Assembly (NCBI RefSeq): GCF_037975245.1
Contig: NC_092562.1
Coordinates: forward strand, 16,174,521 to 16,238,520
DNA: 64,000 nucleotides
Origin: Apostichopus japonicus
Lineage: Eukaryota > Echinodermata > Holothuroidea > Aspidochirotida > Stichopodidae
Direction of reading: 5' to 3'
The notes beneath the pieces were generated by a model. It ran no database searches and was not told where the DNA came from. It saw only the letters and a list, made by a program, of their open reading frames with translations. Positions 1-12,214 of this stretch are shown in pieces (position 1 is the stretch's first letter; every line of letters begins with the position of its first letter). The translations under genes were made by a program, and so were the position numbers.

Positions 1-1
1 A

Positions 2-180
2 TATTCCACACCGTCAGTTGAAAACGTCCTCCATCTCCATGTATTTGTCATAATTCAAGATATGGTTCATAATTATGAATCGAACATATTTCGGCTGGCT
101 GAATCATCCATCCTTGGTTTGAGTCGATCACAGTATGGGGTCTGTGATGTTGTAAACGGCAAACTTGTGTTCTTCAAAAG
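2..180 (+). CDS. possible partial coding exon at left edge, unidentified
   Basis: A reading frame is open from base 2 (no start codon needed if it enters from outside the window) to a TGA near 203, and it contains GLSRSQYGVCDVVNGKLVFF. A GT-type donor (AAAAG|GTTTAC) lies at 180/181 and leaves two bases of a codon. That phase fits the next candidate exon at 1103, which starts after CAAACAG. I do not recognise the peptide. About 60 open codons can occur by chance in six frames, and the donor is weak, so this is only a candidate for the penultimate exon of an upstream + strand gene. Confidence 0.22.
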
Positions 181-1102
181 GTTTACTCTGCTATTATCTT
201 CCTGCTGATCTATTCTATCCTGGAAACCCTATACACTTGGTATGTTAACTTACGATGTCAAGGTGAACTCTGTATTACAAATTTCATTAAAAGGTAAAGT
301 GCTTTTGTAGAAATACACTTTCCATCTATGAATAAATTAGTTAAATATATTATATAACATCATTCACTCTCTTGTTGCCAGATTGCGTTCGCAGTATACC
401 TTCAAATTACTTTTACTTTTTTTAATTATCTTTGCCGTACGAAATATTATTGAGGATATGGTTTCCGGCTAAAGCTACAGAAAATTTCCTTTATTTCGAT
501 CAAGCAATCGATTTTGGCAACTGGAATATACCTTTAAGTCTGACCATTTTAAAACCGTGTTCATGATATCAGAACTTTGTGTTAGGTTACAGGTAGGGAG
601 GGATCATTAGAACCGGCTAGGATCGGTCACCTAACATTTTAACTACAAGAGAGAATAGATCATTAAAGAACAAGGAAGTTTTGTAATTTCACAACTGCCA
701 TCCATGTGCCATTAAATTTTTATTCACATTTGAAACTATGGATGTTGCACCCTATCAAAGAAAGAAAGAATAAAGATAATACATTCCCGAGGCAAACATC
801 AATGAAATCATACACAAAATGCTGTGTGTACATTGGTGCTATAGTAGGGTTACAAAGTTTAGCAAAGCTAATAATCTGAACAAGTAAAGTATGCTCAGTT
901 TGTCCTTCCCCTCCTCCTTACCCTCCTCTCCCTCCTCCCCCTTCTACCCCCTTCCACCTCACCTTCCACCTCACCTTCGCTACTGCTACAGTACTTTATG
1001 CACCTTGATAGTCCCTAAGTAAAGTTCTTGGCCATGTGAATACAAATGATTTTTTTTTGTGTGGGTATTTGGAGTGATAGTTTGATCTTTTCTGCCAAAC
1101 AG

Positions 1103-1298
1103 TATGTCACCATCGATACCTGGGGCACTTAATTCACAAAGTGTCTGCGAATTCATGCGTTACACAACAAGTTCTCGTAGCCACGGTGAAATGCGTCGAC
1201 CAAATAATTCTTACAGCGATCTTTTTCTCAGGATCGATTTTCAAGTTTGTGCCAAAAGAACATGCAAGCAAGACTGGATGTGTTTTGACTGTGTTTAA
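1103..1298 (+). CDS. possible 3'-terminal coding exon of the same unidentified upstream gene
   Basis: Open frame after an acceptor-like pyrimidine stretch ending CAAACAG (1102). It reads through 64 residues from the ATG at 1104 to TAA at 1296-1298. The stretch has noticeably more CpG and GC than its surroundings (several CGA/CGT/CGC codons), as coding exons in this window do. The C terminus is cysteine-rich (CAKRTCKQDWMCFDCV). The phase matches the candidate exon ending at 180. No family recognised. It could equally be a short unconstrained open frame. Confidence 0.25.
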
Positions 1299-1339
1299 CC
1301 ATTTGTGTGACTAACATGTTCTATAGATTGTAAAAATGT

Positions 1340-1395
1340 CATTAAGAGTTAAGTAATGAAACTGGTGCATTAAGAGTTAAGTAATGAAACTGGTG
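1340..1395. repeat. 28-bp perfect tandem duplication
   Basis: The unit beginning CATTAAGAGTTAAGTAATGA occurs twice in direct succession (1340-1367 and 1368-1395). It sits in non-coding sequence. Confidence 0.9.
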
Positions 1396-1680
1396 CATGC
1401 AGTTGGTTTTAATATTGATGCTGCATTGGATAGACTCAGTCCTCGAGTCTCTGTACCAAGTGGCAATATATATAAGACATTGAAGGTAATGGCTGTGTAC
1501 ATCACAGAGTTCTGTTACTAAGTTCAATCTTGTCAAATGTGTGATTTGAATGTAGTACTGTACAGATGCTAAAGGGGCTGCATTGGACAAAATTGAGTAA
1601 TTTATGTATATTTCTTGCTTAAAACTGTTTCCTTATACAACTGAAACCTCGCCTAGTTAACTCTATACCAGGTCTAGAGC

Positions 1681-1768
1681 ACCTGGTAATCTTTTTAGCA
1701 CTGCCCACTACCGGAGATCGCCCATTCTGGTCTATCGCCCTCCTTCCCATTCTACCATCCAAAGTGTC
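1681..1768 (+). repeat. partial copy of the dispersed CTTACCTGTCTCC family (3' half)
   Basis: Contains CTGGTAATCTTTTTAGCACTG, then CCCTCCTTCCCATTCTACCATCC and AAAGTGTC. These match, in the same order, the 3' half of the family seen best at 10831-10983 and, reversed, at 26334-26481. Internal spacing differs, so this is an old copy. Confidence 0.55.
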
Positions 1769-1858
1769 AAGGAGTACAGAAATATCATAATTTACCCTGG
1801 ATTACCTTGGACATGGTCCTTCCTGCTCTGCAACTTCACACATTTGACACTACAGGTC

Positions 1859-1955
1859 TGCAGAAGTAATCCCTAATATTGTTTGAATTGATTGCAGAAA
1901 TAATCCCTATTGTTTGATATTGATTGCAGAAGTAATCCCAATTGTTTGATATTGA
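1859..1955. repeat. about 3 copies of a ~33-bp tandem repeat
   Basis: TGCAGAAGTAATCCC followed by an ATTGTTTGATATTGA-like stretch is repeated three times with small differences. Non-coding. Confidence 0.75.
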
Positions 1956-2634
1956 GTGTGGGATCTTGCAGCTGCTGCAGCTTTTCTTCTTGGTATCTAA
2001 GTACTTCAAAGTGCAGTAGGGATTGGAAGTTTATCCCCTTGAAGAATGAGTGATTACATCATAACACTAACTGGACCATATTCATATATGGGTCTGTTCC
2101 TTATCATTTGTAATTGATTACATAACTAGATACTGGGGATAGAAGAAAAACGTGCCAGAATCCTTGGACTTGAAATATTGTCTTTACTTACCACAAACAA
2201 ATCCTTAGTTATAGCATGGAGGTAAACATAGAAACAAAGTCCTGATTCCCATTGGATCAGACTTTGTCAGATAGCAAAAGTCTAAAGCTTTTGTTTTGAA
2301 ATTATAACTGGGTCATTCTGATGAGTGATTCATGTTATATTGTCACACAGTTGGATTATAGCTTTCATTGTAATGTGATATGGACTGTACATTGTTATTA
2401 AAACTTGGCTAAATATGATCCTTATCAACTAGATATATAAACAAGAGATGAAAATGTTTTGTTTATTGTTATTTCTTTCATTTGCAAACATTTTGATATC
2501 CCTGTTTACTTCCATCTGTCCTTTTTCAATATTTTCATGTTGGGTTTGATATCACAGGTTAAGCAATTTTGATTGTCTATGTCAACTTTTATGTGCAGGT
2601 TCCTAATTGTTATACTATTTATGTGTGTGTGTGT

Positions 2635-2830
2635 ACTGCTCCTTATCTGTGGAATCAGCAACCAGCTAACACTATGTATTAACCTCGTCACTGTGAGAGG
2701 TGACCTAAATTAGACTCATCTCTCTATTCCTTTGATTATGATTGACTTGTAATATCAAGCGCCTTAAGCAGCTACTCCTCGTTTTTCTGATTTGGTGCTA
2801 TATAAATCCACTGTATTATGATTATTACTG
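2635..2830 (+). mobile_element. LINE 3' end fragment (non-LTR retrotransposon, CR1/L2/Jockey-like)
   Basis: Bases 2635-2682 translate to TAPYLWNQQPANTMY-stop. This resembles the APxLWNxLP signature near the C terminus of many non-LTR reverse transcriptase ORFs. About 100 bp further on comes a tail typical of these elements: AAGCGCCTTAAGCAGC, then GGTGCTATATAAATCC and a TTAT-rich end. The coding part has stops and is only a short 5'-truncated relic. Confidence 0.55.
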
Positions 2831-3293
2831 GTAATCTACAGTATATACCGTGTTATTATTATGAGAGTGTCTGAGCTAGTCTCGTGTATCCTGCAATGTA
2901 GATCTATTAACACTTGAGTCAAGTGTTTCCCTATTGGGTAAAATCCAATGAACAAACAGGAGTCGAGCAAATCTAATTTGTTCTAGAGTGATTGTTACCA
3001 TCCTTGCTGTGATAACTATAGAAACAGTGCAACATCTAAGTGTAGGTTAATGTGTTGCTAAACAAGAAAGAAAAACCAGCAATTGCCACGGAGAGCATAC
3101 TTATATCATCAGGTTGAAATTAGTGTACATATGTATGACATGCTATAAGAACTGTTCAGACAACACTGTTGTTTATGGATGTAGTATGCGATGGGAAGAT
3201 AATATTCAAGATCTTCAAGAAGATAAACAAAAGTAGACATCTTTCCCAGCCATGTCTGCAAATACCTGTGTGCAGCATATTATCCTTGTGCAG

Positions 3294-3608
3294 TATCAAC
3301 AACAGTGTTTATATACAATATGTCAAAAATCATGAATTGATTCCGGTTCGTTTGTTCATAAATCGCCATGTTCGGGATCAAACACTGACCTCCGCCTACG
3401 ACAAACATAAGAGGATTTTACGGAGATTGCAGGTGGATTCGTACTCTGATGGTGACTTCTCAAGCACAACATCTAACCTCGCTGCCTCTGCTATACAGAC
3501 TTCAGGATGTAGCATAGAAACAACACAGTTACCGATTATTCTGCAAGGAATCGTCAGTATGAATCATTCACAAATTATTCGTCAGGCTTCATGTACAGTA
3601 TTATATAG
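3294..3608 (+). CDS. possible coding exon, unidentified
   Basis: A frame open for more than 140 codons (3169-3612) runs into a good donor at 3608/3609 (ATAG|GTAAGA). Likely acceptors are TGTGCAG at 3293 or TGTGCAG at 3275. The stretch reads through serine/threonine-rich residues such as ILRRLQVDSYSDGDFSSTTS and has richer codons than its flanks. No family recognised. It does not join in frame to the sialyltransferase start at 13198, because an in-frame TGA lies at 13129. At most it is a 5' non-coding exon, part of another gene, or chance. Confidence 0.22.
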
Positions 3609-4740
3609 GTAAGATGAAGTGAGGTTTTTAATTATGTCACTCCTGTCTAATATCTCTCTGAATAGAGAAATCCCAAGGTTGCAGTTATGAAATATAAGGC
3701 AATTTTTTATGAATAAATGGATGTATGTACAAGTTATATATAGTTTGATAGTTGTAATGTATAGTGAAAAAGGAGTACATATATTACAAATTTGCAATCG
3801 TGGTTATCACATTATATATATATATATATTTATATAGAGACATAAGGCTTATATATAGAGAGATATAAATATATATTATATTTGGCTTTAATGGCAAAAA
3901 GGCCCAGAATGGTGCAGTCACTACCAGGTGGTAAGGATATAGGTTGTTAGTGTCTTCAACTATTAGACAATATCTATCTGAGATTAGATAATCTATATTG
4001 TGCTATCCTGTGTCAGTACTGGAACTGTGGAACTACGAAATCTTGTTGTCTAGACGCCTTCCTCCGTGTTTTAAAATGTCATTGTGTGTTGAGCCTAATG
4101 TCATTTCTGGTGATTTTGTTGGCCTTAAATAACAGATTTGTAACTCTTACAGGTACTATTTCAATTAATTAATCCCAGTGGTTCACACCTTTTTTTCGTA
4201 CCACTACCCAATGTGCACTCTCTTTTCTGTCCATTATCCCACACTACCCTCCTTGTCCTATTAACAGTCATTTAAGCACAGCTTGGAAAAGAAGATTTCT
4301 ATTCCCCGGTGTAGTAGTATATAAGCTATTAGTTACTGTATCATGTTACATAACTCTTGGGAAGAAACAATGGTCAAGTCAATAATATATGGCTGCACTT
4401 CACCTCATTCCTGATTCAGCTTAAGCTAAGACTTTCCACTGTTTATTCACCACTCAAGGTCTCCAAGTTGCAGTTTATTCCTTACTTAAACCCAACAAAT
4501 ACCAATGAATCTTCCTTTAGTTTTTGTAATAATTTTGTTAAGAGTCAGAAGCAGTGCCATTATCCTCCTTCCCTTTCCGCTTCCCCCTCCGCCTCCCCCT
4601 CCCCCAAACATTAAAACAAGTCATCTCATAACCTCCTGCTCTATGTTACCACCCAGATTGTGGTATTTAAAAGTCAATGCAATAAACAGCTTGAACAGAT
4701 CCTACCATTAGCATATACTTAGCAATGAGGATATAGTTAC

Positions 4741-5010
4741 TTTGCTCCTCACTTGCTCCTCACTCCCCACTGCTCCTCACTCCTCCTCACTTGTTCCTCC
4801 CACTCCTCACTTGCTCCTCCCACCCCTCACTTGCTCCTCCCACCTCCTCACTTGCTCCTCCCAATCCTTACTCCTCCTCACTTGCTCCTCCCACTTGCTC
4901 CTCCCACTTGCTCCTCACTTGCTCCTCACTTGCTCCTCACTCCCCACAATGTTAACACTCCTGTTCTACCATGTCTAGAACGAACCGGTAACCATTTAAC
5001 ACTGTGTAAG
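4741..5010. repeat. CTCCTCACTTG minisatellite grown inside a dispersed-repeat copy
   Basis: From about 4741 to 4945 the + strand is a degenerate array of TTGCTCCTCACT / TTGCTCCTCCCAC units with almost no G except in TTGCTCC. It ends in CTGTTCTACCATGTCTAGAACG, then GGTAACCATTTAACACTGTG, which are family landmarks of the dispersed repeat also found at 10831 and 17632. The array therefore looks like local expansion of the family's CTCCTCAC core. Confidence 0.7.
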
Positions 5011-5169
5011 AAAATGATCCAAGATGTAGGAAGTAAATTGAGAACAATTGTATATACTCTATAAGTCTCTTACGTGTCTTACATGTCTCTGCCTCATACG
5101 CACTCCGATCTGTTGTCATTTATAAACTGGTAGCATTCTTGCACTGTGCCCCTGATATGACCCTCTGCT

Positions 5170-5434
5170 CAGTGGCGGAGCGTCCATACAGTCAGGAGGG
5201 GGGGGCGGATGCCCCCCCCTGACGGACACAAATGGACTGCTGGCGCCCTTTTCAGCTTTTTACCATATTTTACTTATTCGCAATTATTTACCTATTGACA
5301 AAATATGTCACTATTTATTCTTCGTTTATCTGCAAATTAGCAAGGCCAGGAAAGGGTCATTTCCGGCGATCTAGGAAGTATCTTTACTCAAAAAAATTCT
5401 GTACGCTCCGCGCCAACACCTAGGTCCGCCGCGG
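5170..5434. mobile_element. short non-autonomous DNA element (MITE), hAT-like, 8-bp target duplication
   Basis: The 265-bp element is bounded by direct repeats CCTCTGCT at 5162-5169 and 5435-5442. Its ends are imperfect inverted repeats: CAGTGGCGGA on the left and TCCGCCGCGG on the right (8 of 10 when reversed). It has a GC-rich left part with G and C runs and an AT-rich middle. The right half read in reverse (TTGGCGCGGAGCGTACA, AGATCGCCGGAAATG, TGGCCTTG) matches the element at 52072-52373. The 8-bp duplication and CAGTGG end suit the hAT superfamily. No coding capacity. Confidence 0.75.
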
Positions 5435-6780
5435 CCTCTGCTATTTTGAGGTACTTATTACTAATTTCCTGTTCAGGATTATTTATCCACCTGAATCTGT
5501 TTGGCTTGAAATTAGTTATCAAGGCGATCTATTTGTTCAGTGGGTTGAATAGCTAGTAATGAGGATGCTGTTGTTTGTCACCTGTTCAAGTTGTGTTTAA
5601 AAAATGAGGGTGGGGTTGTGGGGGGAGAGATAGGGAAGGTGGATGATAGTCAGAAATATTAGGATACTGTTTGAAGACACGTCATGCAACTACGTACAGT
5701 AGTATGGACTTTGGAGTGATTCTACACACGTAAACCGGGTTTATGATAAACCCTCTAAATGCTTTATGTGGAAGTAATTGCCTTTGGACTGGATAAGGCA
5801 AAGTTAAATAGCAGAGGTGAAGAAACATGCAGGTTAAGTTGTGTACTTTTGTCAAACAATCCGTCTGATGGAAATATTCAGTGATTCATGGAACTATTCA
5901 TCACTGAAAACTGTTGACAAACAAACCAGTCATCACTGACGCTACTCTCTCTCTCACTAATCTGTTTTTGTTTGTCTAAGTTCTGTTTATTGTGAGATTA
6001 TTATCATAGGGAGGGGTTTCTAGAAAACGTTCTGGACCTTTGGAACGTAACTTTATGGAACCTTGTATTAAGCAAAGCTCGGTGACGTATTACCATCATT
6101 TGGGGACGGTATTATTATCTTAGTAATTAATATTGAGATAAAGGATCAACGTCACACATGACATATGGACAAGTCTATGGTCACAACATTAAACAAGTGT
6201 ACATACATTCAAGTAAGGAAATGGCTCGATTAGGAAGCAGTCAAAGGGCCGGCATCTGGGTCTAAGCGAGGCCTTGATGGATTTCAGCCTTCTTTGAGCA
6301 AAGCTGGAAGAGTGTGAGTCCTGGACTTCCCATATAACTGCAAATCATAAAATGTATTCAATCTATGTGCAGTGGTCCTAGCTCTGTTGAACTATCAAGT
6401 GAGTACATCATATTTTAGAATCCTACAGACTTCATTGACATCATCTAAAGCTCAGTAAATTATGCGTTTCAAACAATCTCTCATTAGGAAGCAGACATAT
6501 TCGTACATGATCTGAGTGAGTCACAGATGGAAACAGAAACAAACTGTGTTAGTAGGAAATGCAATCTAATACATCCATATACAAACAACAATTTTTGCTG
6601 CTCCTAATTATCAAGTAATTATATACACAGTCAAGTCTATCATAATCTATCATACATTGAATGTTAATTGCCACCTCTCCTTTCAAGTTTATGCCAATAT
6701 CACTTCCTTTCCCGGTTGTGATTTAAAGTGGCTGAGTTAGCCGGACTATATTTTTAGTATACCATGTCTATCCTTGTCAA

Positions 6781-6950
6781 GTCCAGTACGGTAACTCCTT
6801 GTTTGGTCATCCTTGTAATTCCAAGTATGGTACTCCAAGCATAGTAATTTCCTTTTCAGGTCACGTACGGTAACTCCTTATTTGGTATTCATTGTAATTC
6901 CAAGCATGGTAACCCTAAAAATAGTCACTTCTGTGTCAAGTCACGTACAT
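6781..6950. repeat. ~80-bp tandem duplication
   Basis: Two diverged units start GTCCAGTACGGTAACTCCTT (6781) and GTCACGTACGGTAACTCCTT (6860). Each continues with TTGTAATTCCAAG and a GGTA-rich part, and a third start GTCACGTAC follows at 6940. Non-coding. Confidence 0.75.
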
Positions 6951-9900
6951 GGTAATTTAATGTAAAATGCAACTTGACCACATTCAAACAGAAAAAAAAG
7001 GGAGTTGCCAAAATGCATGATAACCAGTGTAAAAGATAGTAAGGATTTTGTTTAATTGATATACTTAGTTTAATAAAAGGTCATCTACATTTATCCCAGA
7101 TACGTTAGAAAGACCAGAAATGTTCCGTTAACATAGATGGTCTTATTTTGGTTCTTGCTTTTCTGCCTCTTTAAGTGCTGATTAGCTTCCTCATTGATTC
7201 ACTTCACTGTATATAGAGGGCTGCACACTGCCCGTCTGAACACGATCTGACTCAACTTGATTATCATGGTGTGGAAATATCCTGCATAGTCTGGCAATTG
7301 TGGCTGAGGTAGTTAGGGGGGGGGGGGGGTTGCCTAAGCTCATGGCTAATCAAGATTTTATATAGTAAGTTCTAAGAGACGTTGGTGGCATTTGGGGAAA
7401 CACAACACGCAGGGTTTCTGTACTGGCAGTGGGTTGTGTTTTACGAGTAAAATGGCCTATCTTAAACAAATGTACCCAACCACGCCAAAATTATTTTGCA
7501 TGTCTTAACCTTAACGAGCAGCTGTTGTTAACAGCAAACAGCTATAGTGCATGGGTCAGTTGTAACTTGTTAGAGTATGTGGCCTCACTCAAATCTGGTA
7601 ACATTCTTGACTGTGCCCCCCCCTCCCCCCGAGGTCACTATCCTCTTCCCAAATCTAACAGTCACAAGTCTTACACTCATCGGTTTTTGACGGGATTTCT
7701 TCTCTTTTGCGCCTGGTTTCCCATTCTAAGTGGACTATTTTTGCCTAGAAAGAAGTTTATTTCTCCAAAAATTCATACAGAACAGGAAGTTTTGTTTGTT
7801 CAGCTCTCAGACTATACTTAAAATAAAATGCCACTGTTAGTAGTTGAAGAGGGGTTCTCACATTAAATGAAAAGGCAGTGCTTATTCATAAAGTTCTACA
7901 AAAATTTACAAATATTTTCAAATTTTCCATTTAGTTGGTTTACAACTATACAATACTTATTTGAAAACCTTGCTGTTCTTGCACACTGTTTGGTATTTGG
8001 CAACACAACTGGAAGTAATTTGAACCCAAAGTACTCAACTTTGTTGTTGGCTGTGTACACAAGCTCTTTATACTCTTGTCAGTGAATAGTACCGCACCCA
8101 CTGCTGCTACTGGCCCTGTACAGTGAGTGACCCTACTGCTTACAATACAATATGTAGATACCATTGTCACCTGCCTATGCCAATACTGTGTGCATTTTAT
8201 CATCATCATCATCATCCACACAATTTCCACACATATACACTTTTGGTGTAGTGGGGAATTAGAGTAGAGAATATCTCCATGACAACTTCAGGACTCCCAC
8301 TGTTATGACATATTTTGACTGCCTTTTCTTTCTGTACAGCTTAGTAAATTTGATTACTAGGTAATCTTGACTTTTTGAAGTTCCTGTGAATTTTTTTCGG
8401 ACTGCAGTGGTGGGCGGTAGAGAATTAAAGACTAACAGTAGGAGAGATTGTTTCATTTTGTATTCAAATTTGAATATTATGAGTTCGTGAGAGTTAAGGC
8501 AAATGAGAGTATTACGTGTGATGAGTAGGAGTAGTTCAGTGAGATTTTTGAACTCCCCATCGGCATGTTTCCTTTTCGCTTCCCCGCTCATGACAAATTT
8601 TTATGATCCACGTATCATTGCATGTGCACTATGTAACCTGTTCTTAACAGGAAAAACATTGCTGTTGTATATAAACAGTTAATTTAATATGATCTTTGAT
8701 ATACAGCCCTTTGCCAATATTCCATGTTGTATGTTGTGATTATTTTGGCTGAAGTTTGAAATTGAAGTGTTTCCTTTTTCATCCAACTATCATCAAGTAG
8801 CAATTAGCCGTAGCTTAAACCTTAAAAAAATAAATCATAATAAAGGCAGACATGGTTCGTTTGTATGCAAATTTAGATGAGCATTGAGCCCTCTGCCATG
8901 AAAGTATGGTAGGTTTTTTTTATATTTTGTTTATTGCTGGTATTTGATTATTAAAAGATACAATATTTGTTGTGACCTACAAGTAAAAAATCAAAGGTCG
9001 ATGAACACCTATGACCAACATTGTCCTCTGTTTGCATTAGAAATCAAGAAAAAAGTTGCAACTCCCATCAAAATCCATCAAAGATTAAACCAGTTTACTT
9101 TTCTTAATGTTTAGTTCTATTCATCAATAAACATTAGCTAATTGTACACATTGATGATGTACAGGGAGTGACTGCCTAATTTTCTGTTTTGTTATTCCTC
9201 TGTTTTCACAACCTTCGTTTCCAGGACACTGAACACAAAGTTTGTGGTGGCCTAAGGGGATTTAAAATAAAATTGTTATTGTCTTCTCTGAAGAGAGGAA
9301 CATCACATCAAATGGTATATGTGGGTGTCACCATGACAACGCTCATTGAAGCTAAACTTGTAGGCAGGGGACTCTTTACCCTTTTATTTCGGAAATTTTA
9401 TTAAGGAAAATATCAAAACCAACATGTCCCAGATTTATCAAAACTTTCCAATGTGTGTATATAGTAGAAACGAGAGAGGTTTTCGAAAAATTTGAACAGA
9501 ATTTGGATGAGATTATCACACACTGCAAATGTACTGAATGTGGTGGGGCTGTAGTACTTTAAAAGGTATGCTGTATTGGCCCCAAATATGCTAGATATTC
9601 AAATATGGTCACCTTTGGTCAAAATTCTTAAACTGATTTTATTACAACCTTTGAGGAAGTTTTCCTCACTGGGACATTTCAGTCATCTTGTGTGTTCCTT
9701 AAAAATGTCGGAGAACAATTTGGAGAGTAACAACCCTCCATGAAAGTACTTTTTGAAAAACTTCTAGCAATTATAGCATGCTATAATTTGGGGCCTAAAC
9801 TGACTACCTTTAAGGTTGCTGTGATGATGATGATGACCATAGAGCAAAGACATGAAACAAGAAAATCTCTGTTGATGGGAATCAGGAGACATGTGAGCTT

Positions 9901-10830
9901 CAAATTACAACTAGTTGCTTTAATTGTCATTACATAGTCACCATGTTGGTATGGAATCTTTCCTTATCTCCACACCCACAGCCTAATGAATTGCTGTTCC
10001 TATTTGTTTTCAATTCCAATCTCTTTACTAATCAATAACAAAACAATTAACAAGCCAAATGGTTGTATGAAAAGCTCTACATATATATTGAATCAATTTG
10101 ACTTTGCAGGCTACGTATTTTTGCAGTGCTTTATATGTTAGCCAATTAGTCATATCTGTAGTTAATAAAACTAACAAATGTTGCTTCCGGTATATTGTGA
10201 AAATTACAGCTGCCTCTGTTCTTTGGACAGATTAGTACCAGATATAGTAAACAAACATACACTGTGTATCACTGTGCTGTCTAAGTTGCATGTTACACGT
10301 AATATATCTATCAAGTATCAAGTTTTGTATTTAAAAAATTTAAATCCTTCCAATGCACGGTACTGTCATTGAATAAGTAGGGGGAAGGGGGGGGGGGACA
10401 TTCCAATGCACAGTATTTCAATTGAAGAAGTGAAGAAGAAGAAAAAAGAGGTGCTTTTCTCTCATTCCAAAGATTCTCAGATTCATATGGACGTATGAAA
10501 TTCTTAGAGTGTGATACTCTTTATATTCATTTGGTATATATATTTATTGTATCTGTTGCTTAATACTCCCTATATTCTATTATTATCTAAGCCCTAGATA
10601 CTCCTTCTCTACTTCATGCTATATAGCTACTGTAGTCAGGAAGATTGTGATGTCAAACATAATATCAATCGTCAGTGCTATTCTTAGAGCTGATGTCATC
10701 AGTTTTAATAGCTGGTTTAACAGAGACTACATATGGCTTGAAATTATGTTTGATACAGTGGTTACAATTTGAGTTTCAAACAAGGTAGCTACAGTGTCCG
10801 TCAGTGCAGCTATGTATGTATACCACAATT

Positions 10831-10983
10831 TACTTGGCTCCTCACTTATCTGTCTCCTCACAACCTTAACACCTTGTTCCACCGTAGCTATAAAGTCTTG
10901 GTAAAATAATATCACTGTGCGCCCTCTATGACCGGACCCCCCCGGTCACTGCCCTTCCTTCTCATTCTACCATTAAAAGTGTC
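10831..10983 (+). repeat. dispersed repeat family, near full-length copy
   Basis: Landmarks in order: CTTGGCTCCTCACTTATC, TGTCTCCTCACAACCTTAAC, ACCTTGTTCCACCGT, then CACTGTGCGCCCTCTATGAC, CGGTCACTGCCCTTCCTTC, TCATTCTACCATTAAAAGTG. The same landmarks recur at 1681, 4741, 17632, 26199, 26334 (reversed), 56074 and perhaps 63517. I found no inverted ends or A-tail, so the element class is unknown. Confidence 0.7.
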
Positions 10984-11418
10984 ATCACACGGACTTCTTG
11001 TGGAAAAATTTCCCTTGGATTTCGTCTTGGTTATATTTGCGATCGTTGGAAGTTTTCTCTCCTTGGATTCTTAGGAGTATTAGCAGTCTTTTCCAGCCCG
11101 ATAAGTATCTTTTTTGTTGAAAGGGAGGGTTTTGGGGACTGTTTTTATTCTTAGTGCGTTCCCGCCAGGTTAGGTTTTTTTGCGAGGGTAGCAGTTCCGT
11201 GAACTGCCTAGGTTTTTCCCGCCATTTTCCTTCCCCACGCTATAGGCGTGTCGTTGTATTTTCATGTTCATAGCATGTTTACTTGTATTTCTATTCGCTA
11301 TTTCTATCTTCAATATCGCTCTCTCATTTTTTTTTGTATTTATGTACACTTGTCGTAGTGTTAGTACGTGTATATATATGTTCGGAGGAAACAGCGAGAG
11401 CAAATCGTGTTCCTAACA

Positions 11419-11436
11419 TGACGTCACATGACGTCA
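11419..11436. promoter_or_regulatory. pair of palindromic CRE (CREB/ATF) sites
   Basis: TGACGTCACATGACGTCA contains two perfect TGACGTCA palindromes at 11419-11426 and 11429-11436, exactly 10 bp apart (one helical turn). They lie 1.7 kb upstream of the first recognised sialyltransferase exon, in a CpG-richer stretch. That they regulate this gene is inference. Confidence 0.5.
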
Positions 11437-12194
11437 TGAGATTAGGGAAATTTTCGGTCAAACAAACTTTTCAAGCCCCGAAGAGAGTAAATTAATTCGC
11501 AATTTTCGACCAGACAAATCAAGTTATTAACTGGCAGAATGGTTAGATGGATCCCCAAAAGATAGGACATTGACATTTTTTTGTTAAGCCACTTGAAACT
11601 TGTCATCTTCAATTGATGAACGGGCAATTTGTCATGTACCCTATATATATATATATAATTGGAAACGTTAAGTTTTAGACTACTCAAGGTTAATTAATTA
11701 GAGATAGAATTGCATCCAAAGCATGTTGATGTCACAGTTCATGAGAAATAGATTTTGCATCCCTTATTTATCATAGCTCCGTATTAAATTTAGGGATGAA
11801 AATGACATGTTTGGTATAAGGACATTTTGATTACTAGGGTGAAACATGGCCAATAAATGTAGCAATCCATCTTCATAAACTGTGCAAATTTTTTCTGTTG
11901 TTTATGCATCAACCTTACATCTTCCCTTATGTATTATAACTCTAAGGGTACAAAACTTGATCATAATTTGAAGTACTGTGCAGGGGGTATCATTGTGAGT
12001 CTCACGGGGAGTATACATATCCTCATAATAATGTTGTTCTCACATATTTGGGGAGGAGGTAACTTTAGTATTGCCCAGAGTTCTCTTATTGTTGGGGACA
12101 TGGGTTAACTTGGGCCCAGTGTATAAATTTATGCCCCACGGAAGGATTGTATCTTGAGGTGTAAACCCTGACCTTCAGGTTAACAAGAAGCTTC

Positions 12195-12214
12195 GGGGGG
12201 GGGGGGGGGGGGGG
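12195..12214 (+). repeat. 20-base G run
   Basis: Uninterrupted G homopolymer on the + strand. It is the longest of many G/C runs in the window and its true length may be uncertain from sequencing. Confidence 0.9.

Larger units (their letters stand above)
3609..11100. other. non-coding stretch with scattered repeats
   Basis: No supportable gene. It holds TA-rich microsatellites near 3810-3880, the CTCCT minisatellite at 4741, an inverted-repeat element at 5170, an 80-bp tandem duplication at 6781, a G run near 7318-7330, a CAT trinucleotide run near 8197-8216 and a G run near 10388. A weak copy of the dispersed repeat family may lie at about 7564-7690. Open frames in it are short and look accidental. 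Confidence 0.6.
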
